A DNA stretch of 64,000 nucleotides from Chlorobiaceae bacterium. Its GTDB lineage: Bacteria; Bacteroidota; Chlorobiia; Chlorobiales; Chlorobiaceae. Positions 38,270 through 47,800 of the stretch are shown piece after piece. A model generated the notes under the pieces. The model had not been told where the DNA came from and searched no databases. It saw only the letters and a program-made list of their open reading frames with translations. How positions within the stretch are numbered: position 1 is the stretch's first letter; every line of letters begins with the position of its first letter. The DNA lies in NCBI GenBank assembly GCA_013334225.1, contig JAAXXY010000001.1, positions 1-64,000 on the forward strand. Direction: 5' to 3'. Both the position numbers and the translations under genes were made by a program.

Positions 38270-38310
38270 TAGTTCTTTGTAAAACGAACGTAAAAAACAA
38301 TAAAGAACTA
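38270..38310 (-). promoter_or_regulatory. Inverted repeat in the upstream region of the beta-barrel gene
   Basis: TAGTTCTTT (38270-38278) and AAAGAACTA (38302-38310) form a perfect nine-base inverted repeat around a 23-base spacer. It is 40-80 bases upstream of the minus-strand start codon, followed by CGTATACG and an (AC)n run at about 38,249-38,259. The repeat might be an operator or fold in the leader RNA. The exact transcription start is not known. Confidence 0.4.
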
Positions 38311-38366
38311 TGATTAATAATAATATAAATCAATGCGTTATCCAACCGAAACATGGAAATTTTTTA

Positions 38367-40865
38367 TCAATCTTCCTGAGTGCCGAAGCTGAATGTAAAT
38401 TTCCATCCCGATTTGGAGTTGTTGTTGCTTTCGACGGAATCAAAACCGTAACCGTAATCGAAACCGATTTGTCCTATAATCGGGATGAAAAGGCGCAAGC
38501 CAAGACCGGCAGACTTTTTCAAATCTCCATAGCTTATCGATTTCGCATTTTCCCAGAGCCCGCCGGCTTCCGCAAATGCAAGCCCGTAAATGCTGACATC
38601 TCCGGACAGAGTAAGAGGGTAGCGCAGTTCCGTTGTAAACTTTGAGTAAACTCTTCCGGCATAGAGGGTTGATGTCGTATTGGATGGATCGAGTTTAACG
38701 CCGAGGCTGCGGTCATCATATCCGCGCAGAGGAATGGTCGGAAGAGTTGACATACCGCTTCCACCCATATAGAAGTAGTCCGTATAGGGTATGTAATCAT
38801 CATTTTTGAACGTTGCGAGATAACCGTGCTGGGTTGAAACGTTCAGTACAAGTGCTCTTGTAATCGGGAAAAACCAGCTTGAACCTCCGGTGAACTTGTA
38901 GAAATCGACCGTGCCGGGGAGCGGTCCGCCTGAAAGCTGGGCGGTGATCCAGTTGTTGCTTCCTCTCCTTGGAAAGATGGGACTGTCGATACTGTTCCGG
39001 CGAATGGTCTGCGAGATGGAAACTTCGTCAGATTGGTCCGGCGCATTGGTGGGGTTCTGAATAAAGGCAAGCAATCCACCATCCGTATGGAGGTATTTCA
39101 GTTTCCAGCCGATGCTTGTGTAGTTGTCGGGCCAGGTAAGACGCCGTCCGATGCCAAGCGTTGTACCATATTGCTTGATAGTGGTCGGGTTATCTTTACT
39201 GTCATTGGTAAAATCATATGCCATGCTCGTTTTAAAGGCGGTAAACCCGAGAGAGGTTGGTCCTCCGAATGCCCATGGCTCGGTAAACGAAAGCGACAAG
39301 GTGTTATAATTATTGCTTCCGAACTGCCACTGGAACCCAAGCTTCTGTCCGTCACCATGCGGAAGCGGTTTGTAAGCACTCCGGTCGAACACATCCTTCA
39401 GAGAGAAATTGTTGAAGGTTACGCCGAGCGCACCCATGAAACCGGTACTGCTGTATCCAACAGAAGCATTAAAGGTATCACTCTGTTTTTCTGTGACATT
39501 GTAGGAGATGTCGACCGTATTGTTCTCCATGTGCGGGTCGATATCAGGGTCGAGCTTTGACGGGTCAAAGTAGTTGAGCATGCTGATTTCCCGGAGGCTG
39601 CGTACAACATTCTTCCGGCTGAACATCTCTCCGGGTATCGTGTAAAGTTCGCGCCGTATGACATGATCTTTCGTTTTTATGTTGCCCTTGATGCTGACGG
39701 TATTGATCTCGAAAGCGTCACCTTCTCTCATGGTGATATTGAGATCGACCGTATCGGGATTGACAATCTGCTCCTCGATTGTCGCTTTGTAGGCAAGATA
39801 ACCCCGATCGAGATAAAGTGAGGTCACGTCGGTGTTGTCCTGTGCAAAGTTCAGCCTGTCCTGAATCAGCTTTGCATTGTAAATATCGCCTTTTTTGACC
39901 CTGAATGTTTTTTCAAGAATTTCAGTCGTGGCAAAATCTTTTGTGTTTCCGGACCAGGAAATGTTTCCGATATGGTAAACAGGCCCCTCCTCGATATAAA
40001 TATCCAGAAGGATCCCTTTTTTGTCGGGAGTGTAGCTTATCTCGTCGCGCACAACCTTTGCATCACGGTATCCGTTGTTCCGGTAAAATTCGACCAGAAG
40101 GTTTTTATCCTGGTTGAATTTGTCTTTATCGAGTTTTGGAGAGCCGAAAATTTTACGCCACCATGAATTCTGGTTCGTTTCCTTGAAAACGCTTCTCAGC
40201 TTGTTCTGCTTGAATGCGGTATTGCCATGGAATGTTATTTTTTCAATCGACATTTTCGATCCTTCGGTGATCGAAAAAACAACCTTGACATGGTTTTTGC
40301 CATTCTCCAGCAGCTTGTATTCGGCCCCTGCAGTCAGAAACCCTTTTGATGCATAATGTTTTTCAATCTTGTTGCAGGCAGTGATCAGATCCTGTTCGAC
40401 AATCTTTTTGCCGGTCACCAGCGGGGTGATGCGCTTCAGCTCATCAGATTTGAACTTATGGTTTCCGTTGAATGTGACATCATCAAGGACCGGAAGTTCG
40501 GTAACGATAAATTTCAGGGAGATCCTGTTCTCGCCGAGATCGGTTTTTTCGACTGCAATATCGCTGAAAAGCTGGAGTTGCCAGAGGTATTGCATTGCTC
40601 CGCTCAGTTCCATGCCAGGAATTGTAATCCGGCTGCTGGTTTTAAGCGGTATGCTGTTGATCAGCTCTTCTTCCTTGACGGATTCAAGACCGCTGAAAGA
40701 AATATCCGTTACGGTATAGAGTTCTTTTTTTGCAGCTGTTGTTTCAGTCTGTTCAGTTTTGTCTGTTTTTTTCGTGGGGCGAGTTTTAGCTTCGACGTTG
40801 CTTGCTTCTGTGTTCAGGGCAACGGCAACCAGGAGTAAAGGAATCAGTTTTTGTGAATTTTTCAT
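38367..40865 (-). CDS. bamA: Outer membrane protein assembly factor BamA
   Basis: BamA inserts beta-barrel proteins into the outer membrane. After a signal peptide (LIPLLLVAVALNTEASNVEA) come five POTRA-like repeats, recognisable by ITFHGNTAFKQNKLRSVF, ISWSGNTKDFATTEIL and VSIKGNIKTKDHVIRRELY. The C-terminal 16-stranded barrel includes GSNNWITAQLSGG, PLRGYDDRSLG (the conserved VRGF/Y-type loop) and ends FTFSFGTQED. I start at MKNSQKLIP rather than the ORF-track Met, which lies inside uppS. uppS is 22 bases upstream. Skp encoded at 22 kb is a natural partner. Confidence 0.94.
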   Translation of the reverse strand: MKNSQKLIPLLLVAVALNTEASNVEAKTRPTKKTDKTEQTETTAAKKELYTVTDISFSGLESVKEEELINSIPLKTSSRITIPGMELSGAMQYLWQLQLFSDIAVEKTDLGENRISLKFIVTELPVLDDVTFNGNHKFKSDELKRITPLVTGKKIVEQDLITACNKIEKHYASKGFLTAGAEYKLLENGKNHVKVVFSITEGSKMSIEKITFHGNTAFKQNKLRSVFKETNQNSWWRKIFGSPKLDKDKFNQDKNLLVEFYRNNGYRDAKVVRDEISYTPDKKGILLDIYIEEGPVYHIGNISWSGNTKDFATTEILEKTFRVKKGDIYNAKLIQDRLNFAQDNTDVTSLYLDRGYLAYKATIEEQIVNPDTVDLNITMREGDAFEINTVSIKGNIKTKDHVIRRELYTIPGEMFSRKNVVRSLREISMLNYFDPSKLDPDIDPHMENNTVDISYNVTEKQSDTFNASVGYSSTGFMGALGVTFNNFSLKDVFDRSAYKPLPHGDGQKLGFQWQFGSNNYNTLSLSFTEPWAFGGPTSLGFTAFKTSMAYDFTNDSKDNPTTIKQYGTTLGIGRRLTWPDNYTSIGWKLKYLHTDGGLLAFIQNPTNAPDQSDEVSISQTIRRNSIDSPIFPRRGSNNWITAQLSGGPLPGTVDFYKFTGGSSWFFPITRALVLNVSTQHGYLATFKNDDYIPYTDYFYMGGSGMSTLPTIPLRGYDDRSLGVKLDPSNTTSTLYAGRVYSKFTTELRYPLTLSGDVSIYGLAFAEAGGLWENAKSISYGDLKKSAGLGLRLFIPIIGQIGFDYGYGFDSVESNNNSKSGWKFTFSFGTQED

Positions 40866-40887
40866 GGAATTTCTGGTATCAATCAAG

Positions 40888-41736
40888 TTAAAGCTTGCTG
40901 GCTGCGATTGTCTGTTTATGAATCTGCTCGCTTGTCTGTCCGAATCTGCGTTCCCTGTTCTGGAATTCCCTGATGGCATCGTAAAGCTGGGAACGACGAA
41001 AATCGGGCCAGTAGGTATTGGTAACGTAAATTTCGGAATATGCAGTTTGCCACAGCATGAAATTGCTTACCCTGAACTCACCGCTGGTTCGGATGAGAAG
41101 TTCCGGGTCGGGGGTGGTGGAGGTGGAGAGATAAGATGTAAAGAGCTGTTCATTGACAGACGCAGGATCGAGGCGACCGGCCGATACTTCATAAGCTATT
41201 GATTTACAGGCCTGTACGATATCCCATTTACCGCTGTAACTGAGAGCTATATTGAGAGCAAGTTTGCTGTTGTTTTTCGTGAGCTCGATGGTCCCGTTCA
41301 GAACTTTGCGTACTTTTTCAGAAAGCTGGTTCATGTCTCCGATGACATTGAATCGGATGTTGTTATCGTGCAGTTCCCTGGTTTCTCTTCCGATAACTTT
41401 GATGAGAAGCTGCATCAGTGCAGAAACTTCTTTTTCAGGCCTTTTCCAGTTTTCCGTTGAAAAGGTGAACAGCGTAAGGTAGCCGACACCAAGTTCGGCA
41501 CATGCTTCAACAACATCTCTTACGGAATCGACTCCGGCTATATGCCCTTCAATCCTTGTTTTGCCTTTCATGCGCGCCCAACGGCCATTGCCATCCATGA
41601 TAATTGCAACATGCCTCGGGATTTCACAAGTTGCTTTCAGCTCTTCCTGGATTCTTTTATCGGCAGCGTCAGGTCCAGATGAAAACCAGTGGGGTTTAAA
41701 CGTCGACACTAAATCCATTTGTTTTATCAATGCCAT
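40888..41736 (-). CDS. uppS: Isoprenyl transferase (undecaprenyl diphosphate synthase)
   Basis: UppS is a cis-prenyltransferase that makes the C55 carrier lipid for peptidoglycan and O-antigen. HVAIIMDGNGRWARMKGKTRIEGH is the hallmark FPP and Mg site. Further conserved stretches are TLFTFSTENWKRP, ALSYSGKWDIV and PELLIRTSGEFRVSNFMLWQTAYSEIY. Length of 282 residues includes an N-terminal extension of about 35. It is cotranscribed with bamA, an order common among bacteria, and divergent from gatA. Confidence 0.96.
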   Translation of the reverse strand: MALIKQMDLVSTFKPHWFSSGPDAADKRIQEELKATCEIPRHVAIIMDGNGRWARMKGKTRIEGHIAGVDSVRDVVEACAELGVGYLTLFTFSTENWKRPEKEVSALMQLLIKVIGRETRELHDNNIRFNVIGDMNQLSEKVRKVLNGTIELTKNNSKLALNIALSYSGKWDIVQACKSIAYEVSAGRLDPASVNEQLFTSYLSTSTTPDPELLIRTSGEFRVSNFMLWQTAYSEIYVTNTYWPDFRRSQLYDAIREFQNRERRFGQTSEQIHKQTIAASKL

Positions 41737-41931
41737 AAATCATTTTACATCTTGTCACAAGGTCATTGGACCCCAAATATACCATACGTGGAGCTTCTTC
41801 CAGGGTAAACAGCCTAAATTGAATAATATGCAGTTATTTCTTATTATACAAACTTTAGACGGAACGGAAATCCTGCATCGACAGAAAGACAGGCCCCGGA
41901 TATTCTTATCTTAAAACAATTCAAAGACAAC

Positions 41932-43359
41932 GTGCATTTAAGTAGTTATGAAGAGCTGCGTTACAGGCTGCTGACCCAGGCTGTCACATGTGAAGAGGCG
42001 GTGCGTTTCTACCTTGATCGTATCGATGACAATCGCCATGACAATATTTTTATAACCGTTTTTCATGAAAAAGCACTTGAGCGGGCAAGAAGTCTCGACA
42101 GGAAGCTCAGGGATGGAGGCGAGCCCGGAATACTTTTCGGCATGCCGGTTGCGATAAAGGACAATATCGCCATGAAAGGCGGCCGGTTGACCTGCGCATC
42201 GAAAATCCTGAGCAATTACGAGAGCGTGTATGACGCTACTGCGGTTTTAAGGCTCGAAGAGGAAGATGCTGTTTTTCTTGGCAAAACAAATATGGATGAG
42301 TTTGCCATGGGCAGCTCAAACGAAAATTCCGCTTTCGGTACCGTGCCGAATCCTTTCGACAAAACCAGAGTCCCCGGCGGCAGCTCGGGAGGTTCCGCTG
42401 CCGCTGTGGCCAACGGCCTTGCCATGGTAGCCCTTGGTTCCGATACTGGAGGGTCTGTCCGTCAGCCGGCAGGTTTTTGCGATATTGTCGGGCTTAAGCC
42501 CACGTACGGGAGGATTTCCAGGTACGGGCTCGTCGCGTTCGCATCTTCGTTCGACCAGATCGGCGTGCTTGCCCGCAACAGTGATGATGCGGCTCTTGTA
42601 CTTGGAGTTCTGGCGGGCAGGGACAACCATGATGCCACCTGTTCCCTGCGTGATGTTCCGGATTACGGTACCGAAATGACCAGTGTTCGTGTTGAAGGAT
42701 TGAAGATCGGTGTGCCGAAAGCTTTTTTTCCTGAAAACCTCAATTCAGACGTTTCCCGGATCGTAATGGGAAAACTGCATGAACTGCGCGAAAGGGGAGC
42801 GGAGCTTGTCGATATCACCCTTCCCGAAAGTGATTATGCTATTGCGGCCTATTACATTCTTGTTACTGCTGAAGCTTCATCGAATCTTGCCCGTTTCGAT
42901 GGAGCACGTTACGGTTACCGTTCATCAGAGTCAGGAGACCTGTCGTCCATGTACGTGAATTCGAGGACCGAGGGATTCGGCAGGGAGGTTAAACGCAGGA
43001 TAATGCTTGGAACTTATGTGCTGTCTGCCGGATATTACGATACATACTATAAAAAAGCCCAGCAGGTAAGGCGGGTATTTCAGGACAGGTACCGCGAAGC
43101 TCTGGAAAAAGTCGATGTTATTGCCGGCCCCACCTCACCTTTTCCGCCTTTTGGTATCGGCGACAAGATGGCCGATCCTCTTGAAATGTACCTTGCAGAT
43201 GTTTTTACCGTACCGGCAAGTATTGTGGGTATGCCGGCTGTCAGTGTACCGGTCGGGATGGATTCTCTCAATCTTCCGGTAGGTATGCACCTTATCTGTA
43301 ATTTTTTCGAAGAGGGAAAACTTCTCGGCATCGCAAAAATGATGCAGCGAAACGACTGA
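41932..43359 (+). CDS. gatA: Glu/Asp-tRNA amidotransferase subunit A
   Basis: GatA supplies ammonia from glutamine for conversion of Glu-tRNA-Gln (and Asp-tRNA-Asn) to the cognate amide. The amidase signature is intact: [12 protein letters not shown] with the catalytic Lys, [14 protein letters not shown] and [25 protein letters not shown] with the Ser-cisSer pair. The 475-residue length is standard. The start is GTG. gatB and gatC are not in the window, as is often the case in Chlorobiota. sucD follows on the same strand. Confidence 0.95.
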   Translation: MHLSSYEELRYRLLTQAVTCEEAVRFYLDRIDDNRHDNIFITVFHEKALERARSLDRKLRDGGEPGILFGMPVAIKDNIAMKGGRLTCASKILSNYESVYDATAVLRLEEEDAVFLGKTNMDEFAMGSSNENSAFGTVPNPFDKTRVPGGSSGGSAAAVANGLAMVALGSDTGGSVRQPAGFCDIVGLKPTYGRISRYGLVAFASSFDQIGVLARNSDDAALVLGVLAGRDNHDATCSLRDVPDYGTEMTSVRVEGLKIGVPKAFFPENLNSDVSRIVMGKLHELRERGAELVDITLPESDYAIAAYYILVTAEASSNLARFDGARYGYRSSESGDLSSMYVNSRTEGFGREVKRRIMLGTYVLSAGYYDTYYKKAQQVRRVFQDRYREALEKVDVIAGPTSPFPPFGIGDKMADPLEMYLADVFTVPASIVGMPAVSVPVGMDSLNLPVGMHLICNFFEEGKLLGIAKMMQRND

Positions 43360-43403
43360 TTTTCAGGGATTTAATTCGTAACCATTTAATCAACGCTTCC
43401 ATT

Positions 43404-44303
43404 ATGAGTGTTTTAGTCAACAAGGATACCCGTCTGCTTGTTCAGGGTATAACCGGTTCTGAGGGCACCTTTCATACCTCCCAGATACTTGAGTACGGCA
43501 CCAACGTGGTTGCCGGTGTGACCCCCGGAAAGGGTGGAATCCTCTACAACGGAAACGACAGGGACAAATTCTGCCGGCCGGTGCCGCTTTTCAATACCGT
43601 CAAGGAGGCTGTCGAAAAAACAGAAGCCAATGCATCGGTTATTTTCGTTCCTGCAGCATTTGCCGCAGATGCCGTCATGGAAGCTGCAGATGCAGGGCTG
43701 AAAGTGATCATCTGTATCACGGAAGGAATTCCGGTCAATGATATGATGAAAGCCTATGCTTTCGTCAAGGCAAAGGGCGCAGTGCTTGTCGGGCCGAACT
43801 GTCCTGGCGTTATCACCCCGGGAGAAGCGAAAGTCGGCATCATGCCGGGCTTTATCCATAAAAAAGGCACCATCGGCGTGGTATCGCGAAGCGGAACCCT
43901 TACTTATGAAGCTGTCCACCAGCTGACAAACGTCGGTCTCGGCCAGTCTACCTGTATCGGTATAGGCGGTGATCCGATAATCGGCACCAGGTTTATCGAT
44001 GCCGTCAAATTGTTTGCCGAAGACGAAGAGACGGAAGGTCTTATCATGATCGGAGAAATCGGCGGAAGCGCCGAGGAAGAGGCTGCCGAGTATATCAGGG
44101 AGCATTTCCGCAAACCGGTTGTCGGATTCATCGCAGGCAGGACAGCTCCTCCGGGCCGAAGAATGGGCCATGCAGGCGCTATCGTGTCCGGCGGCAAAGG
44201 GACTGCAGAAGATAAAATAAAGGTTATGGAAGCCGCGGGCATCCATGTAGTCGAGAGCCCGGCCGATCTTGGTGAAGCAATGCTCAAGGCACTGGGCAGA
44301 TAA
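43404..44303 (+). CDS. sucD: Succinyl-CoA synthetase, alpha subunit
   Basis: SucD forms and cleaves succinyl-CoA with the beta subunit; in green sulfur bacteria this runs in the reductive direction of the TCA cycle for CO2 fixation. The CoA-binding domain has [20 protein letters not shown] and [10 protein letters not shown]. The ligase domain has [21 protein letters not shown], and [19 protein letters not shown] carries the phosphohistidine. Length of 299 residues is normal. sucC is not present. A terminator-like hairpin follows. Confidence 0.96.
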   Translation: MSVLVNKDTRLLVQGITGSEGTFHTSQILEYGTNVVAGVTPGKGGILYNGNDRDKFCRPVPLFNTVKEAVEKTEANASVIFVPAAFAADAVMEAADAGLKVIICITEGIPVNDMMKAYAFVKAKGAVLVGPNCPGVITPGEAKVGIMPGFIHKKGTIGVVSRSGTLTYEAVHQLTNVGLGQSTCIGIGGDPIIGTRFIDAVKLFAEDEETEGLIMIGEIGGSAEEEAAEYIREHFRKPVVGFIAGRTAPPGRRMGHAGAIVSGGKGTAEDKIKVMEAAGIHVVESPADLGEAMLKALGR

Positions 44304-44332
44304 ATGTTGGGTTTCAGGTGTTGGATATAGCG

Positions 44333-44361
44333 AAAAGGCTGCCGGAAAAGGTGGCCTTTTT
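44333..44361 (+). terminator. Probable terminator after sucD
   Basis: AAAAGGC and GCCTTTT pair around TGCCGGAAAAGGTG, followed by a further T. It is 29 bases after the sucD stop. Confidence 0.7.
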
Positions 44362-44369
44362 GCTTTGCA

Positions 44370-44450
44370 GGGTAATGGGTAATGGGGAATGGGTAGTGGG
44401 GAATGGGTAGTGGGTAATGGGTAATGGGTAGTGGGTAATGGGTAATGGGT
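44370..44450 (+). repeat. Heptamer tandem array 1 (GGGTAAT type)
   Basis: Eleven successive seven-base units, GGGTAAT, GGGTAGT or GGGGAAT, then a partial GGGT. The plus strand is G-rich with GGG runs every seven bases, a pattern able to form G-quadruplexes in single-stranded DNA or RNA. It lies between the sucD terminator and a set of small palindromes. Confidence 0.9.
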
Positions 44451-44668
44451 TCAGCCCCGGAGGGGCGGAATATGGGTAGCCGGGGGTGAACCCCCCGGTA
44501 AAAGATAAATAAAAAACGGGTTTCAGCTCCGAAGGAGCGGCATTTCGGTTTTCTGGAGAGATTTGTCCGATTGTTCCCATCGGAACCGATCAGTCCGATT
44601 AATTATTCGCTATCGCCACGAAACGATGCTGCCCCGGTTTTGCTTCCGGGGCAACAGATCTGTGGGAT
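44451..44668. repeat. Cluster of G+C-rich palindromes between the heptamer arrays
   Basis: Several short perfect hairpins occur in a row: GCCCC-GGA-GGGGC, CCGGGGG-TGAA-CCCCC, GCTCC-GAA-GGAGC, and TGCCCCGG/CCGGGGCA around TTTTGCTT (44630-44653). The wording TCAGCCCCGGAGGGGCGG is of a kind often dispersed in Chlorobiota and related genomes, from memory. No ORF or transposase is associated. Confidence 0.65.
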
Positions 44669-44669
44669 T

Positions 44670-44746
44670 GGGTACTGGGTACTGGGTACTGGGTACTGGA
44701 TACTGGGTACTGGATACTGGGTACTGGATACTGGATACTGGGTACT
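44670..44746 (+). repeat. Heptamer tandem array 2 (GGGTACT/GGATACT)
   Basis: Eleven perfect seven-base units, seven GGGTACT and four GGATACT, followed by GGGGGGG-like sequence. The first four GGG runs with four-base loops meet the G-quadruplex pattern. A reverse copy of the unit (CCCAGTACCC) occurs at about 44,813-44,822, just before the bchH stop. ORFs of 67-72 codons here simply translate the repeat (TGYWVLGTGYWVL). Confidence 0.93.
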
Positions 44747-44824
44747 GGGGGGGCTGCCTGATTTCAGCACTTAAAACTTAGCACATTCCACCCCTCTCAC
44801 CACTTTCCAGACCCCAGTACCCAT

Positions 44825-47800
44825 TCACACCTCGATGCCTTCGAGGCGGTCTTCCAGGTCGGAATAGATTTCCTGAAGTTTTTCGATCATGTCCGGGTCA
44901 GCATTCCACATGCCTCGACCGCTTGCTTCGAGCATTCTGCCTACAATGTTCTTGAAGGCTTTCGGGTTCACCTTCATGAGTCGCTCGCGCATTTTCGGAT
45001 CAAATGCGTAAGTCTCGGCAGCTTCCTTGTATACCCAGTCGTCGACGCCTTTTGTGACAGCGTCCCAGCCAAGCATGTAAGTGAAACGGTTGCTGATCTC
45101 TGTTGCACCGCTGTGCCCCTGTTCCAGCATGGTCTCGAACCATTTCGGATTGAGCAGCTTGCTGCGGAACTCGACCTTGAGTGCTTTGTCGGCATCGTCA
45201 ATCTTGACATCGGCTGTAAATGTTTCCACGTAGTTCAGCTTCACACTGTCGCCTTTAGGGTTGCGACGGCGGGCTGAGAGCTGGAGAGCTCCCGATGAGG
45301 AGAAGTAACGGTCGATGTCTGTTATCCCGAACTCGGCAGAATCGACCTGTTGCACGACACGGTCCACGGTTCCGAGAAGGCCTTTCAGAATGTCGGTCTG
45401 CTGGTCGCCGTAACGGTTGCCGCCGTAGGCGAATCCGGTACGTTTGATGAACATGTTGTCGAGATCTTCCTCGGACTCCCATGCTGAATCCTCGACAAGC
45501 TCTTCCACCTGTGAGCCGTATGCGCCTGGGGCCTGCGTGAAGAGGCGTGAAGTGGCGCTTTCGAAATCCTTGCCCTCTTTAATGGCGGCATCGACATGCT
45601 TGCGGATGCTGTTCATCTCGTATGGCTCGATCGCTTTTGCTGCATCCTTGACCAGTTTGTCGAGGTGATCGACAAGTACGCCGAAGGTGTCGCGGAAGAT
45701 GGAGCTGATCTGGATCAGTACGTCGATCCTCGGACGTCCGAGCTTTTCGAGAGGGATGAGCCGGTAATGGCTGATTTTGCCCTGGGCATCGTAAGCTGGT
45801 TCCGCTCCGACGAGGCTGATGATGACCGCAACGGCTTCACCTTTGCTTTTGATGGTATCGAGGCCCCAGAGCACCTGGGCGATGGTTTCCGGGTACTGGC
45901 CGTTGTTTTCCTCGAGATGGCGCTGGATGATGGTGTTCGCTATCTGCCAGCCGCGCTTGAAAGCCAGTTCGGAAGGAATTCTCCACGGATCGATGGCATG
46001 GATGTTGCGGCCGGTCGGCAGGATGCCTGCGCCGTCTCGCACAAGGTCCCCACCGGCTCCTGACGGGATGTATTCTCCGCAGAGGGCACGAAGGAAGTTC
46101 TGCATCTCATGTCTGTTGTCCTGCAGGGCACGTTTCAGTGCCAGGCCATCCTGAAGTGCAGCGTTGATCGCGTCGACCATTTCCGTTGTGGGTTTCGTTC
46201 CACCCGCAATCTGGTTGAAGACGCTTGAGGGGTTGCTGTTACCGAAGATAGTGCCTTCGATGAAAACCCTGGTATGTTCGTCGATCTTCTCGCGAACTTT
46301 CATTGCCTGCGGTTCACCTTTGCGGGCGCGGGTTGCAAGTGCGGCGTAATCGCCGAATGATGTGCTTGCGCCGGTCGCCTGCATGATGATCGAGGGAAGG
46401 GACTTTTCGTTGCCGCGAACTTTCAGGTATTCGGTGATGGTGGTGACCTGCGTGTCGAGTTTCGGTGTTTCACCGAAGACGTGCAGAGAGTTGGAGATCA
46501 GTCGTCCCTCGAGTTCCATGAGGTAGGTGTAGAGGCGGCTGATGTAGTTCATGAAGGTCTCTCCCTCCACGCGTGGGCAGTCGTCTGTGAGGTTGAGCTG
46601 CTGCGCCTTGTTGATGATGACCTCCTCGGTTTCAATATCCACAATCTTCTCGAGCCCGCGCTCGCGGTAGTCGTTGAGCATCTCCTTGAACGCCGGAAGC
46701 TCCTTGTAGAGGCCTGCGCGGGCGAGCGGAGGGATGTTGTGCGATATCATGGTTGCGTAGCCGCGGCGCTTTGCGATGTTGGCCTCGCTCGGGTTGTTGA
46801 TCGGGTAGATATAGAAATGCGGGACTTCGCCGAGCAGCGCGTCCGACCAGCAGTCGCCTGTTACGCCGAGTTGAAGGCCCGGCATCCATTCGACCGTGCC
46901 GTGCATGCCGACATGCACCATGGCGCTGGCGTTGAAGACACGGCTGATCCAGCGGTAGAAGCCGATATACTGGTGGTGCGGCGTGTTCTCCTTGTCGAAA
47001 AGCAGGCGCATCGGGTCGCCCTGGATGCCGAGGCGGGGCTGGACGCCGATGAAGATGTTGCCGAGGGTGACGCCGCCGATAAAACAGTTGTCCGGCTTGA
47101 CAGGAGCGACCTCGCCAGGGAACCCTCCCCAGCGGGCTTCGATGCGTTCGCGCTCGCGCACGGAGGTTATCGAATTGTATGTTTCGCGGTTGATCGAGAA
47201 GCAGTCCGGTTCATGGGCCTGGATCTCGAAATCGGTCGCCTTGTCGAGCATGGCGAGCAGGGCTTCGGGCGATTCCGGAATCTCTCCGACGTTATAGCCT
47301 TCTGCACGCAGGGAGAGCAGTATATTGTAAATGCTCTTCGGGACGTCGAGCAGTGCAGCGCTGGCTTTCTTGCCCATACCCGGCGGATAGTCATAAACGA
47401 CGATGGCCAGTTTTTTATCCCTGTTCGGCATTTGTCGAAGGTCCGAAAACTTTTTCGCTATCCCCGAAAGCCTTTCGAGGCGGTCCGGAACGGTCTGCAG
47501 ACGACCGTCCTTGATTGCGCCGAGCACGACCGGGCAGACGGCGCCGTCCATTTCAGGAAGCGAGTAGGTCATGGCCGACTGCAGCGGTACGACGCCCTGT
47601 GACTTCCATGAGTTGAAATCCTGTATGAAAAGGGGTTGCGAAACCACGTATGGAGCGTTGATCTTGCCGAGGATCTCGTCGCGTGCCGCGGCTGAAGCTC
47701 CAGGCGTGGTCGCGCCGGCCGGACCGCCAACGAAACCGAACCCCATCATGTTCACAAGCATGTCGATGTTAGCATGCGTGAACCACTCACGCGCAGCGAC

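Noticed and set aside
44563-44781. ORFs of 67-72 codons with GTGYWVL repeats
   Set aside because: They are only translations of the GGGTACT heptamer array; no start-site or composition evidence for a gene.
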